From: Schlesneria sp. | GTDB taxonomy: Bacteria > Planctomycetota > Planctomycetia > Planctomycetales > Planctomycetaceae | Reading direction: 5' to 3' | Assembly (NCBI GenBank): GCA_028291515.1 | Contig: JAQGHU010000110.1 | Location: 19,617-83,616 of the forward strand | DNA: 64,000 bases | Shown here: one piece after another, positions 17,901-27,515 of the stretch | How positions within the stretch are numbered: the first letter of the stretch is position 1 | Layout: every line of letters starts with the position of its first letter | Position numbers and translations under genes: made by a program | Notes under the pieces: model-generated | Told to the model about the DNA's origin: nothing | Seen by the model: only the letters and a program-made list of their open reading frames with translations | The model's database searches: none

Positions 17901-20900
17901 TCACATCATCACTCCCTACACTTCACTCTTAGTTCTGGAATCCGATGCCGATCGCGAACGGTTCGGGGTCAAACGCCGCTATGAGATGCGGGACGGTGAG
18001 AAGTTCTTCGCCGAAGGTCGCAGTAACGCCAATTTCGAACTGCTGCAGGCCCAGATGAAACGTGCCGGCGACTGGCGACTCGGACTGCGACGACAGATTC
18101 TTCTCGGACTGAATGATCTGGGACGCCATCCGCAACTGTTGCAACAGCAACTTCAGCAAGCGATGAACCCCTACTTCCGATCTGGGGGCTGGTACGAAAA
18201 CGGCCCCATGGGAGCACCGATGTCGTATTCAGGCGGCATGGGATTCGGAGATTCGATGGACTTCATCAGCACTGGGACTTTTCTCGGCGAACAGCCGATG
18301 GACCCTTTCGCCACAAAAAGTGATGACTTTGGCGTGATCAAGGACATGAAAGATGGGGAAGATTTGAGCCTGGGGGTGGCAGAGCCTCAATCAGCAGATC
18401 GAGACGATGACTTGAAGTCGTTGTCCGATTCAAGTGCATTTGATGGACGCATGGACTTCCAAGATGGGTTCGCGGATGCCATCTCGGTGAATGGTCAGTT
18501 GAACAACGGACGCGCCTTCGCGATTGGCGGCAAGCGGAAAATGATCGATGCCGGCAAGAAGGCGGAGCTTGGCAAATGGGCTTTTGATCCATACGGGGAC
18601 CGCAGCCGTGGCCGTCTCTTTAAACCCTATCCCACCTTGGGCTATTCGGGCAGTCCCGATTACACCGACTGGCTCAATTCGCTTTTCCCGACATTGGAAG
18701 CCCGCCCCCTGAACCGGCCTGCTGTGCGACCTGCAGATGCTTGGTCGGCGGATGCGATTGAACTTTCCAAAAGCCTGTCGCGAACAGAAGCACTCCGCAA
18801 ATTTGAAGGAGGGATCGAATTCCAGCGTGTGATGGATCAGTTGGATCCCATCTGGAACCGCCGGTCCAGCCGCCATCGCGATCTCGTCCTCTATTCACCG
18901 AGCGGATGGCTCACGATGCCGCTCAATCCCCATCAGCAGACCGTCGTCCAGTATTGCACAGGGCGAGAACGCGGTACCTATTCCAGTTCATTCCTGTTGG
19001 GCCGCCAGCGTCCAGCGGTCGACACCGATTTTGGCCCCGAAGCAATGGGTCTCTACGACGGTTCCGTCCTCCTGTTGCATAAGCAATTCCGCGATCGCAT
19101 TGCCCGAGTCGAACCCGCCGGCCAGGATCGCGTGAAACTGATTCTGACGATGAAAGACTCGACATTTGCCGAGCATCTGCTCATCGACACCGCGAAGCAT
19201 GTGCTGATCAAGCACGAATGGTTTGACGGCGAACGGCTGACCAGTACCGAAACACGAGACGACTTCGTCGAAGTGGCGGGCTCGTGGTGGCCGCGGAAAG
19301 TGCTCCATCTGGACGATGCCGGTCGCAAGACATCCGAAACGACGTTCGAAGTGCAAGGGCTACCGCGCCTTCGTTTCACCGAACGTCTCGATCAGGAACT
19401 CGCTGCCCGCCCCTCGGTGCAATTCATTCACCTCCCCTTCGTCAAACTGAGTGTCGCTCGACAAAAGGTTGCCGACGGAACAGCCGCCTTCGACGATGAA
19501 CTGGCGATGATCCTGCATGCCGCCCAATCGCAGCAGTGGGAGCAAATGTGGAAATACGTCGACGCGATGGAGAAACAGGCCGTCGATAAACCGGGTCTGC
19601 GCTGGATCCGCACGATGTTGCTGCAGACGATTCGCAGGAATGAAGAAGCCCGAGATCGACTGCTCGCTGAAGCGAAAGATCTGGTCGCGAAGCCCCAGCC
19701 AGAAGAGCTATTCTTCACAGGATTCATCCTCGGTCAGACTCAAGGCGTCTGTTCATCTGCCGAACTTCTGGAGTTCGTACAACTTCTGAAACCCGTGTAT
19801 GAGCGGCAGCCGGCCGAACTGGACGTGATGCTGCAGTGGACCGGTTGGATGGCGGCTTGCCAGGAGGGACTTGGTAACTATGAACAAGTGCTGGCACTGA
19901 AGAAGTCAATTGCCGAGCAGGGGCCTTGGAATCCGTATTGGCAAACCGACTACGCTCAACGCCTGTCACAAGCAGGCCCGTTCGATGCCGCTCATGCCTG
20001 GTTGCAGAAGGAACTTGCCAGGCCCGTTAAGCGGCGTCAAGAAGACGACGAAGTACTGCGCTCGGTTGTCGCGGATCTGTATCGAACTCAGACGCGATGG
20101 AATGATCTGCTGAAGTTTACGACCGAGTGGGTCGCGCTGAAGCCAACAACGCATTCGTATAACTCGGCGTACGCACAGCATCTGTCGGCCTTGGTGTTCA
20201 ATGACAAAGTCGACGACGCCTACGCCACGGCGCAACAGTGGATGAACGATTCGCAAGTCGAAGGGAAGCTGACTGCGGATCAGCAGATCCGGCTTGATGT
20301 GGCCGTCAACTTTGCATTGGGCAGTGCCTACAACCTCTCCTATCAGCGAATGGAAGAACGTTGGAATCAGCCACTCGGCAAGCTGGTTCGCTATTACGTG
20401 CTGCACGCGAAGCAGCTTGATATCGCTTCGCACATCTTCACACACCATCAATTCCAGCAGTCCGACATCGCGGATCAGTTGCGAGGCGAATTCTTCGCCA
20501 TGCTGCAGGCAGACACCGCCACGCTCTCGCCCGGATTGATCAACAACCTGGTGAGCTGGACGATGTCTGGACGAATGGAAGCCCCGGTTCCGATCCTGGG
20601 CCGGAAGCAATTGGATGCCTCGGAAATCCCGACGGCCCTCTGGAAAGAGATCGCGGCGTCTGTGCGATCGCGTTGGGAAAAGTCGCAGTCGAAATTCGAG
20701 AAGCAACAATTATCAGAGGCTTTGAATTCGATCTACAGCAACCGCTTCCGTGACGAGTTGCTACTGCCCTTCTTACGAGAACGCATTACCTCGGCACCCG
20801 CGGACCTCAAGCAAGCCTATATTTCCAGTCTCTTCGAAGCATTGCTGGTGGCTGGGTGGACGGATGCGATCGAACAGGAAGCGTTCGCTCGCCTGAAAGA

Positions 20901-23900
20901 GCAGTCTGATGTGCCAGATGCAAACGATCGGCTGATCGTCGAAGTTCCCGCGCTCTACCGATTGGTCGATGCGATGCTTGCCAACCGGCAACGGGTCGGC
21001 GAGCGAAAGCTCACGGATCAAGGCGACCTGGATAAACTGACCCGCAAAGAACTCGCCGCGAAAAAGCAAGAGATCCAGCGGATCGGCAGGACAGAACTCG
21101 CCGCTCGGCTTCAGCAGGAAGCGAAGCAGACGGACGGACCGCTTTCCAATTGGCTGACGATTGAACGAACATGGGTCGAGGTCAAGCTTGGTCAGAATCT
21201 GGGTGCCGTGGCAGAGACGTGCTGGAAGATCCTGGGCGACGCCCCTCCCAAACCGGAGAACCACGACAACGACGTTGACGATGCCATCGTCGCGATTGTC
21301 GAGCAGTCGCCGCCAGCCGTTGACCCGAAAGAAAACGCTCGCCTGCTGGAATCGAACCTGAAGCAGCGGGCACTGACGACGGTCATCAAACTGGCGCTCC
21401 TCAAGTCGGCCAAGCCAGATGACATCGCTCGAATCATGAAGTTCATCGAAATTGGCATCGAGCAGGGTCGAGCGGCCGCCGTCAAGCCGGTCGAAGGGGA
21501 TGCAAAGCCTGCTGGAACAGTCGACGTGTACGAAGCAAGTCGTACCTGGCGCAACGCCAAGTTCCGCGTCCTGATCGCTCTGGATCGTGCAGACGAACTT
21601 GAGAAAGAATTGCGAGCCTGGATTCGCGACGATGTCTCGACAGGCCCCTGGCGGCAGTCGCTGGCTCGGCTGCTGGCTGAACGCGGCAAACTCGACGAAG
21701 CGATCTTGTTGTTTGACGCTTGTCAGAAGGACAATTTGCTCTCCGCAAGCGACTTCAAACAGTTAGCCGATTGGTATCTGGTGACGGACCGCCGCGCTCA
21801 GTACGAACGCAGCCGGATCGAGTCCTATAAGGTGATGCCGGAATGGCAATTGAACCAACTCATCTATCAACTGGCTCATCGCTGGGAGCAACAGAACGCC
21901 GCATTGACTGTGCTCGATGACGATACGCTCCTGGCCTTCAAAGCCCTCTTGGAGAAGTCCGCACAGCCGGAGAACTATCTGTGGCAGCTTCGCAGCCTGT
22001 ACGCGAATTCACGTGATTTCCGCACGCTCCAGATGCTGCCAGATTCGCTCATGGGGCGGACGCCTCAGCAGATCTATGCGTTTTTGCAACAGCTGAATGG
22101 AACCATCCTGTCCGAAGTTCGCAACGAAGCTCCGGCTGACGAGATCCTGGCTCGGATCAAGATTTTGCGGGCAGGCGAACGTACGGTGACCGACCTGCGA
22201 GCCCTCGATCTGCTCGAAGCCCTCGTAGAAAGAAAGTCGTCTGAAGTCTTGAATCAGCCCGGCCCCCATATCGATGCATGCCTCGCCGCATTGCGACGGG
22301 CGTTCGAGCGACAATGGGGCACAGGTGAGCCGCGGATGATGTCTAGCTTCCTCTTCAATCTGGGCGGCCTGCCAGAGAAACTGGCAGTTGAACAACTTCG
22401 TGAGATGCAGGAACTCCAGAAGTTAGCTCCCGCTCTCTCTCGCGATCATCTGAGTATCACCAGCGACCTGTGCCATCTGATCGGGTCCACTTACCGCCGA
22501 CTCGACGAAGCCATTCGTGAGATGGCAATCGAAGTCCGCGACTACTCGCAAGCGAATGGCAATCAATGGCCACATGCAGATATCGAAGCGCTGAACCGGT
22601 TCGTGTCGCTATACGAGCAGGCAGGGCAATACATGGCTGCGGAATCGGTGATACACAAATTCCTGCTCAAGCCAGAGCATGCCGAGCAGCGTAAGTGGCT
22701 GACAAACCGACTGATGCCGGTCTACAACCAGGCTCTGGAACACGACGGCGCGGTCTCATTTGGATCGGGACGAAACAAGCTGTTCGAACCGATCTACAAA
22801 TATGTGCTCAAGCAGATCGACGAATCGCTCGACGAAAACGAGCGGTACAATCTGGTCTCGCAACTCAGCAACACGTTTGAGATCGCCAATCGCCACAAAG
22901 TAACTGGCGTTGCCGACATCGTCCGCAGCTTCGCCTTTGAAGTGATGCCGACACTGTTGAAAAGACAGATCTCTCATTACCGCAATACGGTCACGTCGCC
23001 GATGCGCAGCATTGCGGATATCTGTGGACCAAAAGACGCGTTGCGTTACGTTGTCGAGCGGATGGAGCAGTACCCACAGCGCATGGAAATCTCGTGGGAA
23101 AGCTCCTGGCAGACGTTGGCGAATGAACTCGGCAGCCGTCGGCAGGCCGTCGGGGCGTCCGATCTTGATGACCGCGTTTTGAAGCTGGTGATTCGCGAAT
23201 TGCAGCGAGACCTCAGGACGGGCGAGCCCCGCAACTACGTCATCTACAATCAGCATGACCAGCATTTCTGGAAAGAGAAGGCCGATGACTTTGCCAAGGC
23301 GGCCGAAGCGGTTCTCGCTGAATATAAGACCTCTGGACGACGATCGCAGTCGGTGGCCCGCTATTTCTGGAGTGGTTTGCCCAAACAGGACCGTGCGATT
23401 GAGATCCTGCTGATTGCTCACAGGCAGACACTGTTGGACGCGGCCGCCCAGCAGCAACTTGTAAACTGGTTGCATGAACGGAAACGATTTGCCGAATCGA
23501 TTCCGATCATGGAAGGACTGATCGCGATTCGACCAGATCAGATGGACTTTCGAGTCCTGTTGATGCAAGCCTATTTCCGCTCACAGCGACCGCAACAGTT
23601 GGCCGAGTTGATTCGGCAGACTCACGACTATTTCCATCAGGAAGGCCGCTGGACGGAACAGAACGCCGCGGCATTCGGTGGTGGCTGCTCCAGTTGCGAT
23701 GACCGCGAACGCGCGGTGGGATACCTGACTGAGGCGATTGCTCTGCATCAACGTGCGAATCCCGGCAGCGGCCTGAATGACAGTACGCTCTCTTACTACT
23801 ACGGAACGCTCGCCAACACGTATTCGGCACTTGGTCGGACGAAAGAGGCTGTCGATGCGGCCTCGGCCGCACTGATCTGCTGGGGGCCAACTACTCAGCA

Positions 23901-24570
23901 GCGCGCGAATCAACTGAATACGCTGATGTCAGTCGTGAGATCCGCGGCCGACCTGGACGACTACGTGAAGTACCTTGATGCGGAAGCCGCCAAAACAGGT
24001 CAGGACAGTGCCATCCTGCGAAAGGCGATCGGAATCATCTATCAGGAGAAGAGCGAATTTGCGAAGGCAATACCACAGTTGCGGTTGGCCGTCGATCTGC
24101 AACCGAATGACGTGGCGATTCACCGTGCTCTTGTCGCGTGCTACGACGCCACCAACGATCGTCCTGCCGGAACCAGGCAACTCCTGAAGATGATCGATCT
24201 GCATCGAAGTGATCTGCCCCTCTACCAGGAACTGGCGGATCGGCTGCAAGGTAACGAGGCCGAAGCGGAACGAGCCGCCACGTCGATTATCGAAGCGTCT
24301 CCCAATGAGGCTGAGAATCAAGCGGCAATGGCCGAATTGCGGCAAAAACAGGACCGCTGGGCGGAAGCCATCCCGCACTGGGAACTTGTCGCGGAATTCC
24401 GGAAGCTGGAGCCGAACGGGTTGCTCAAACTGGCCGAAGCTCAATTGCATCAGAAACAATGGGACGCCGCTCGAGCCACCATTCTCAAACTTCGAAAGGC
24501 AGATTGGCCCGCTCGATTCAACAACGTGCAGGCCCAGACATCGGCGCTTGAAGCGTTGATTCCGAAATAA
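14935..24570 (+). CDS. Giant membrane protein with FecR-like, VIT, VWA and TPR regions
   Basis: This 3211-residue ORF is intact over 9.6 kb. A cytoplasmic N-terminus of about 77 residues is followed by one TM (about 78-100). The next region (about 110-430) includes a FecR-like stretch (SLIECISPTQARLHTGQVQV). A VIT domain lies at about 460-600 and a von Willebrand A domain at about 690-880 with an intact MIDAS, DTSSSM at 703-708. A glycine/methionine-rich, acidic linker follows (about 1070-1230). The rest, to the C-terminus, is helical with many TPR-like repeats. VIT plus VWA occurs in inter-alpha-trypsin-type proteins and mediates protein or metal binding. Start is GTG at 14935, with ATG at 14941 an alternative. 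Right after ECF sigma 2, it is probably its membrane regulator and a large extracytoplasmic scaffold. Confidence 0.87.
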   Translation: MAMTHEPEHHRDETDLQGLLRSVDLDAPGPDLAALNALRQRAADEFAQAAAEGPTPSTAVSPIDSTPTIPKDRRSSMLALAIRGSLALSAAVALLAVWLNPFTPQVAGGSIPFSKIMEELRGASTLHLQLEKGGQTSEILVRVPGLVRKQDSPQRYQIAAGSRWWKIDEAENTVSEGDSPWFLSPDKQIDLLKLLEVGVKDATPLLVARPYQRTTYGGRDCYAYRVDLPGEQGRVHVEAFADVTNNQLVGITARDVTDEKGAKQPIAELRLVAVNQPVADEQFVVAKSLTEDGRIGKVSEAQGIVVLRPMLAKRWTPVCRETLLRPGDWLRTELRGANAVKITLASEVELTLGPGSLIECISPTQARLHTGQVQVKAGGKPVADGQADKTAMFTLLAPRTGDRVFKVGVKQLVRVDREDKLVDVAQTPVWLAGFEGTTSNESLGSLIVNLPDGRNEPLTVGYHKVSVEIRDQIARTTIEESFVNHTPTRLEGVFHFPLPQDASISGFGMWIGNDLVEADVVEKQRAREIFETILREKRDPGLLEWMGGNIFKARVFPIEAHSEKRIKIVYTQVLPLRANRYRYSYGLRSELLRTKPLRELSLNVTVNSAIPLKAVSCPTHAVRTQQTQHSAQVEFTAQEYTPTRDFEVVCEVDGKQSDVVVIPHRRGNDGYFLVQLTPPGPEGNWQRELLPDGKSLNVVLLCDTSSSMDSEKRRQQAEFVSAVLMSLGSDDHFQLACADVGTTWLSAEPLPVNAENAAKARAFLDERVSLGWTNLDRAFADVIQKSPADAQVLYVGDGIVSAGSTDPAAFVQRLKQLISKADKPASGTRRVFHSISVGNSHEGVVLKGIASMTGGSSRAITNEQTPQIIALELLNEIAQPGLRDLNIEFRGLKVAAVYPEQLPNVAAGTQQILVGRYLPEGKDQSGEIVITGMRGNEKVKYATRVNLKDAEAGNSFIPRLWARGHLDQLLAQGQSSQIKDEIIGLSEEFHIITPYTSLLVLESDADRERFGVKRRYEMRDGEKFFAEGRSNANFELLQAQMKRAGDWRLGLRRQILLGLNDLGRHPQLLQQQLQQAMNPYFRSGGWYENGPMGAPMSYSGGMGFGDSMDFISTGTFLGEQPMDPFATKSDDFGVIKDMKDGEDLSLGVAEPQSADRDDDLKSLSDSSAFDGRMDFQDGFADAISVNGQLNNGRAFAIGGKRKMIDAGKKAELGKWAFDPYGDRSRGRLFKPYPTLGYSGSPDYTDWLNSLFPTLEARPLNRPAVRPADAWSADAIELSKSLSRTEALRKFEGGIEFQRVMDQLDPIWNRRSSRHRDLVLYSPSGWLTMPLNPHQQTVVQYCTGRERGTYSSSFLLGRQRPAVDTDFGPEAMGLYDGSVLLLHKQFRDRIARVEPAGQDRVKLILTMKDSTFAEHLLIDTAKHVLIKHEWFDGERLTSTETRDDFVEVAGSWWPRKVLHLDDAGRKTSETTFEVQGLPRLRFTERLDQELAARPSVQFIHLPFVKLSVARQKVADGTAAFDDELAMILHAAQSQQWEQMWKYVDAMEKQAVDKPGLRWIRTMLLQTIRRNEEARDRLLAEAKDLVAKPQPEELFFTGFILGQTQGVCSSAELLEFVQLLKPVYERQPAELDVMLQWTGWMAACQEGLGNYEQVLALKKSIAEQGPWNPYWQTDYAQRLSQAGPFDAAHAWLQKELARPVKRRQEDDEVLRSVVADLYRTQTRWNDLLKFTTEWVALKPTTHSYNSAYAQHLSALVFNDKVDDAYATAQQWMNDSQVEGKLTADQQIRLDVAVNFALGSAYNLSYQRMEERWNQPLGKLVRYYVLHAKQLDIASHIFTHHQFQQSDIADQLRGEFFAMLQADTATLSPGLINNLVSWTMSGRMEAPVPILGRKQLDASEIPTALWKEIAASVRSRWEKSQSKFEKQQLSEALNSIYSNRFRDELLLPFLRERITSAPADLKQAYISSLFEALLVAGWTDAIEQEAFARLKEQSDVPDANDRLIVEVPALYRLVDAMLANRQRVGERKLTDQGDLDKLTRKELAAKKQEIQRIGRTELAARLQQEAKQTDGPLSNWLTIERTWVEVKLGQNLGAVAETCWKILGDAPPKPENHDNDVDDAIVAIVEQSPPAVDPKENARLLESNLKQRALTTVIKLALLKSAKPDDIARIMKFIEIGIEQGRAAAVKPVEGDAKPAGTVDVYEASRTWRNAKFRVLIALDRADELEKELRAWIRDDVSTGPWRQSLARLLAERGKLDEAILLFDACQKDNLLSASDFKQLADWYLVTDRRAQYERSRIESYKVMPEWQLNQLIYQLAHRWEQQNAALTVLDDDTLLAFKALLEKSAQPENYLWQLRSLYANSRDFRTLQMLPDSLMGRTPQQIYAFLQQLNGTILSEVRNEAPADEILARIKILRAGERTVTDLRALDLLEALVERKSSEVLNQPGPHIDACLAALRRAFERQWGTGEPRMMSSFLFNLGGLPEKLAVEQLREMQELQKLAPALSRDHLSITSDLCHLIGSTYRRLDEAIREMAIEVRDYSQANGNQWPHADIEALNRFVSLYEQAGQYMAAESVIHKFLLKPEHAEQRKWLTNRLMPVYNQALEHDGAVSFGSGRNKLFEPIYKYVLKQIDESLDENERYNLVSQLSNTFEIANRHKVTGVADIVRSFAFEVMPTLLKRQISHYRNTVTSPMRSIADICGPKDALRYVVERMEQYPQRMEISWESSWQTLANELGSRRQAVGASDLDDRVLKLVIRELQRDLRTGEPRNYVIYNQHDQHFWKEKADDFAKAAEAVLAEYKTSGRRSQSVARYFWSGLPKQDRAIEILLIAHRQTLLDAAAQQQLVNWLHERKRFAESIPIMEGLIAIRPDQMDFRVLLMQAYFRSQRPQQLAELIRQTHDYFHQEGRWTEQNAAAFGGGCSSCDDRERAVGYLTEAIALHQRANPGSGLNDSTLSYYYGTLANTYSALGRTKEAVDAASAALICWGPTTQQRANQLNTLMSVVRSAADLDDYVKYLDAEAAKTGQDSAILRKAIGIIYQEKSEFAKAIPQLRLAVDLQPNDVAIHRALVACYDATNDRPAGTRQLLKMIDLHRSDLPLYQELADRLQGNEAEAERAATSIIEASPNEAENQAAMAELRQKQDRWAEAIPHWELVAEFRKLEPNGLLKLAEAQLHQKQWDAARATILKLRKADWPARFNNVQAQTSALEALIPK

Positions 24571-24611
24571 TGGAGGAATCAGGCAGTCACGTTTGAGAGG
24601 TTGGAGAGAGG

Positions 24612-26900
24612 CTATCGATTGAGTTCAATCGTAATCTCTGCATGTTTTGCGATCTCCTCCTTCGTAAACCAAGCCGATTTGAAGCGATGTGTCGAATACA
24701 AAGCAGCTTGGTCGAAGAAGTGAGGGGATTTGCGTCGTCCACTCGAGCCGAACGGCATGACGCTGAGACTGCGAACCGGGTTCGCGAATTCAACAACCGA
24801 CAGGTACGAAGCTCCCACGACTGCGAAACGTTGAGGCCGCAATAAGGGAATCTCTGGCGTCGAATAGACGGTATGGATGATCCCCAGTGGACCGGGTACA
24901 CCCGCGATCGGCAGACTTCGCTCCACACCATTCACATAGATTCCGGCACTCTGCACTTCCGACTGGTCGGCAATTCGTTGCAATCGATGTGCTTTTCCCC
25001 ACGGATGCTTCCAGTCACCATAAAGGCCCTTCAGCTTCCTGGCCGCAGTTTTCAACGCCACGAACCATCGCGAGCGGTCGGCGTATTCGACCTTCAAGGT
25101 CTCGGCCGGATAACCAAAGCCGTAGAGTTCCTCGTACCAGGCGACGCATAGCGTCGTTTGTGTTGAGTCCACAGACGACTTGCAATCCCAGTCTGCCAGA
25201 TGCTCCATCATCGGTGCGACCTCTTTGGCAAGTTCCGAGCCGGTCGTTTGCAATCGCGCAAAGTCTTCGCGAAGTCCAGGCAACTCCGTCAGTGGCCAAT
25301 AGAGTGTCGTGTCGAAGGCCAGGACTTGCAGTTGTTCAAAGGTTACGCCTTGCATCTTTCCCAGCAACAGGCGTGACATCTTTGCGCGTCGCATATCGAC
25401 ATCGTGATCCTCCAGCATGTACTTGGGAAAGTTCTCCGGTCGCGGATCCTCGTCGACATGGCCTGTGGTGGTGAAGGGGGTGGAATTGCAACTTTGCACA
25501 TAACCGCACTTGGGATTGAAGACTTGCGGCAATTGATCAAATGTGTGCGTCCCCTTCCAGTCGGTGCGAGGGTCGCTGCCGTCGACAGGTTGCATCCAGT
25601 CGAATGCGGCATCACGCACCGGAATGGTCCCGTTGTAGGCGTAAAAGATGTTTCCAGCTCGATCGGCGTAGACGACATTGAACATGGGAATCGCGCAGTG
25701 GCTCATCGCGGCACGCCACTCCGCGAAATTCGTGGCCAGGACCATTCCCCAGGCCTGGTCGACACGTTTCATATCGAACAACCCCGCCACCTGGACTGCC
25801 AGAAACGTGCTGTCGTTCTCTTTGCTGACGATCGGCCCGTGATGCGTCTTTCGAAACGTCATCGGGCGCTGGATCAGCACACCACCCTGGATGACTCCCA
25901 CTGTTTCCGTCCATTGAACCGCTTCGCGATAGGCCCCATCAAACCGGTAGTGAAGTGGTCGGTTGGCGTCGTCGAACGTAACTCGCCAGGCATCCGCCAC
26001 ATCGGGACTGTTGACCGTGTACGTCCAGCCGAGATGTTCGTTGTGTCCGATCGTCGGAAACGGGTTTCCAAAAAAGCAGGCTCCGCTGAAATTCAGCCCT
26101 TCATCACTGCGAACGTGAACTTCGTGAAACTGCCCCATTCCATACCAAGGTTGATGAGGATTCACGAACAGCATGGCCGATCCCGATTGCGTCTTCGATC
26201 CGGCAATCGCCCACGCATTGGAACCGATCGCGGTCTGAACTTCAGCCGCGAATCCGCTGAGAGGGGGACTTGGGATGTTCCAGGTGTCAGTGGCGGCGCT
26301 GGTGGCATCAACCTGTTGGCCGCGATGCGCAACGTCTTGTGGACCGCGATCAGCAGGACGTTTGACATGAGACCGACGATAGATGAAGTCGAGGATCATG
26401 TGGCGATCCATCGCCAGGACATACCAGGGCTCAAAGTGCTTAAGAAGCCGAGGCTTCGTCTCTGGATGCGTGGTCAGATATCGATTGATCCCGTCTGCAT
26501 AGGCGGATGCCCTAAGCTGATGTTCCGGCTTCAGTTTTTCAAAATCGTCTTTGGATCTTCTGGCGACTTCAAAGCTGCGATTCAAAATATCGTTGGAAAC
26601 ACCGGCCTCACCTACGACTTCGGCATAGCGACCAATCGATCGCATACAGGTGTCTTCCAACTGCCAGAAATAATCCTCTGCTTGTACGTACCCCATACCA
26701 AAGAACGTGTCGGTATGAGTTTTTCCATAAATATGAGCCACGCCCCATTCATCACGTGTGATGGTGACAGATGCCGTTTCAGCCGCTCCGGTCAATCCGG
26801 GTACAGAACAAAATAAAATTGCGAAAGCCAGAAGCCCATTCGGTACACCGGTGACAGTCACTAAAGAGCAGACACATCTGCCCGCGTCGCGAATTGGCAT
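24612..26900 (-). CDS. Penicillin acylase family Ntn hydrolase, exported
   Basis: This is a 762-residue precursor. The N-terminus has a hydrophobic signal (LLAFAILFCSVPGLTGAA) with a cleavage-like AA site near residue 40. The alpha-chain hallmark is ITRDEWGVAHIYGKTHTD and YVQAEDYFWQ. The beta chain would start at Ser227 in IGSNAWAI, the autocatalytic nucleophile after a Gly. Later family features include NPHQPW, HEVHVRSDEG, FPTIGHNEHLGW and NVVYADRAGNIFY. Members cleave the amide bond of beta-lactams, acyl-homoserine lactones or related N-acyl compounds; substrate cannot be told from sequence. It is divergent from the 2TM gene across a 273-base gap. Confidence 0.9.
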   Translation of the reverse strand: MPIRDAGRCVCSLVTVTGVPNGLLAFAILFCSVPGLTGAAETASVTITRDEWGVAHIYGKTHTDTFFGMGYVQAEDYFWQLEDTCMRSIGRYAEVVGEAGVSNDILNRSFEVARRSKDDFEKLKPEHQLRASAYADGINRYLTTHPETKPRLLKHFEPWYVLAMDRHMILDFIYRRSHVKRPADRGPQDVAHRGQQVDATSAATDTWNIPSPPLSGFAAEVQTAIGSNAWAIAGSKTQSGSAMLFVNPHQPWYGMGQFHEVHVRSDEGLNFSGACFFGNPFPTIGHNEHLGWTYTVNSPDVADAWRVTFDDANRPLHYRFDGAYREAVQWTETVGVIQGGVLIQRPMTFRKTHHGPIVSKENDSTFLAVQVAGLFDMKRVDQAWGMVLATNFAEWRAAMSHCAIPMFNVVYADRAGNIFYAYNGTIPVRDAAFDWMQPVDGSDPRTDWKGTHTFDQLPQVFNPKCGYVQSCNSTPFTTTGHVDEDPRPENFPKYMLEDHDVDMRRAKMSRLLLGKMQGVTFEQLQVLAFDTTLYWPLTELPGLREDFARLQTTGSELAKEVAPMMEHLADWDCKSSVDSTQTTLCVAWYEELYGFGYPAETLKVEYADRSRWFVALKTAARKLKGLYGDWKHPWGKAHRLQRIADQSEVQSAGIYVNGVERSLPIAGVPGPLGIIHTVYSTPEIPLLRPQRFAVVGASYLSVVEFANPVRSLSVMPFGSSGRRKSPHFFDQAALYSTHRFKSAWFTKEEIAKHAEITIELNR

Positions 26901-27173
26901 GGTTTACTCACGAGATTGTATTTCAGGGGAGGCAATGTCGGGGCGATCTAGGTGCTTTGAATTGTCAGTCGGCATTGACGCGATATCAATGCCAGTGCTG
27001 GTGATGACTCACGCACGGTCATCTCGCAAGAACTTAATTGTCAATGGTTTCGAACGTCGCCTCTCGAACAATGGTAAGCTCTCTCGTCAACAGGTTGTTT
27101 CAGATCTCCTTGGTCGTCGTCATCGATGCTCAACGTTGGACCTGATCAATACAAATAAGAAAGAGAACTAGAG

Positions 27174-27425
27174 ATGGCAACTCATGCCGAAGCCGAATCG
27201 CGAGTCAAGCTTTTATTCTGGATACACCTGGCCGTGTACTTCGTGGCTATCACCGGGATGGTGTTTCTGAACTACACCCAAAGCCCGGACAAGAAATGGG
27301 CCTTGTGGGTGGCGCTCGGTTGGGGAGCCGGGATCGTCCTGCATGGGGCACTATTGTATTTTTCGCAGACTCGCGAAAAGGCGATCGCTCGAACTCTCGA
27401 TCGAATGAATCGGCGTAGCAAATGA
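27174..27425 (+). CDS. 2TM domain protein
   Basis: This 83-residue protein has two TM helices (about residues 13-31 and 43-62) joined by a short polar turn (YTQSPDKKW). The GWGAGIVLHG pattern at the start of the second helix fits the widespread 2TM domain family, found alone or fused to sensor kinases. A purine-rich stretch before the ATG can serve as ribosome binding site. The gene stands alone upstream of the decayed SGNH gene. Function is unknown. Confidence 0.82.
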   Translation: MATHAEAESRVKLLFWIHLAVYFVAITGMVFLNYTQSPDKKWALWVALGWGAGIVLHGALLYFSQTREKAIARTLDRMNRRSK

Positions 27426-27515
27426 GGGCGATGTCAGAGTCGCCTCGGCTATTCGTCAGCGGTGCAGGGCAGTGGTCAAAAGCCTTAACCACTGCCGTTC
27501 AGGCCGACGTCCAAA

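Noticed and set aside
25404..26816. 470-codon plus-strand ORF
   Set aside because: It is antisense to the penicillin acylase gene, which has all family motifs; the plus-strand product has none.
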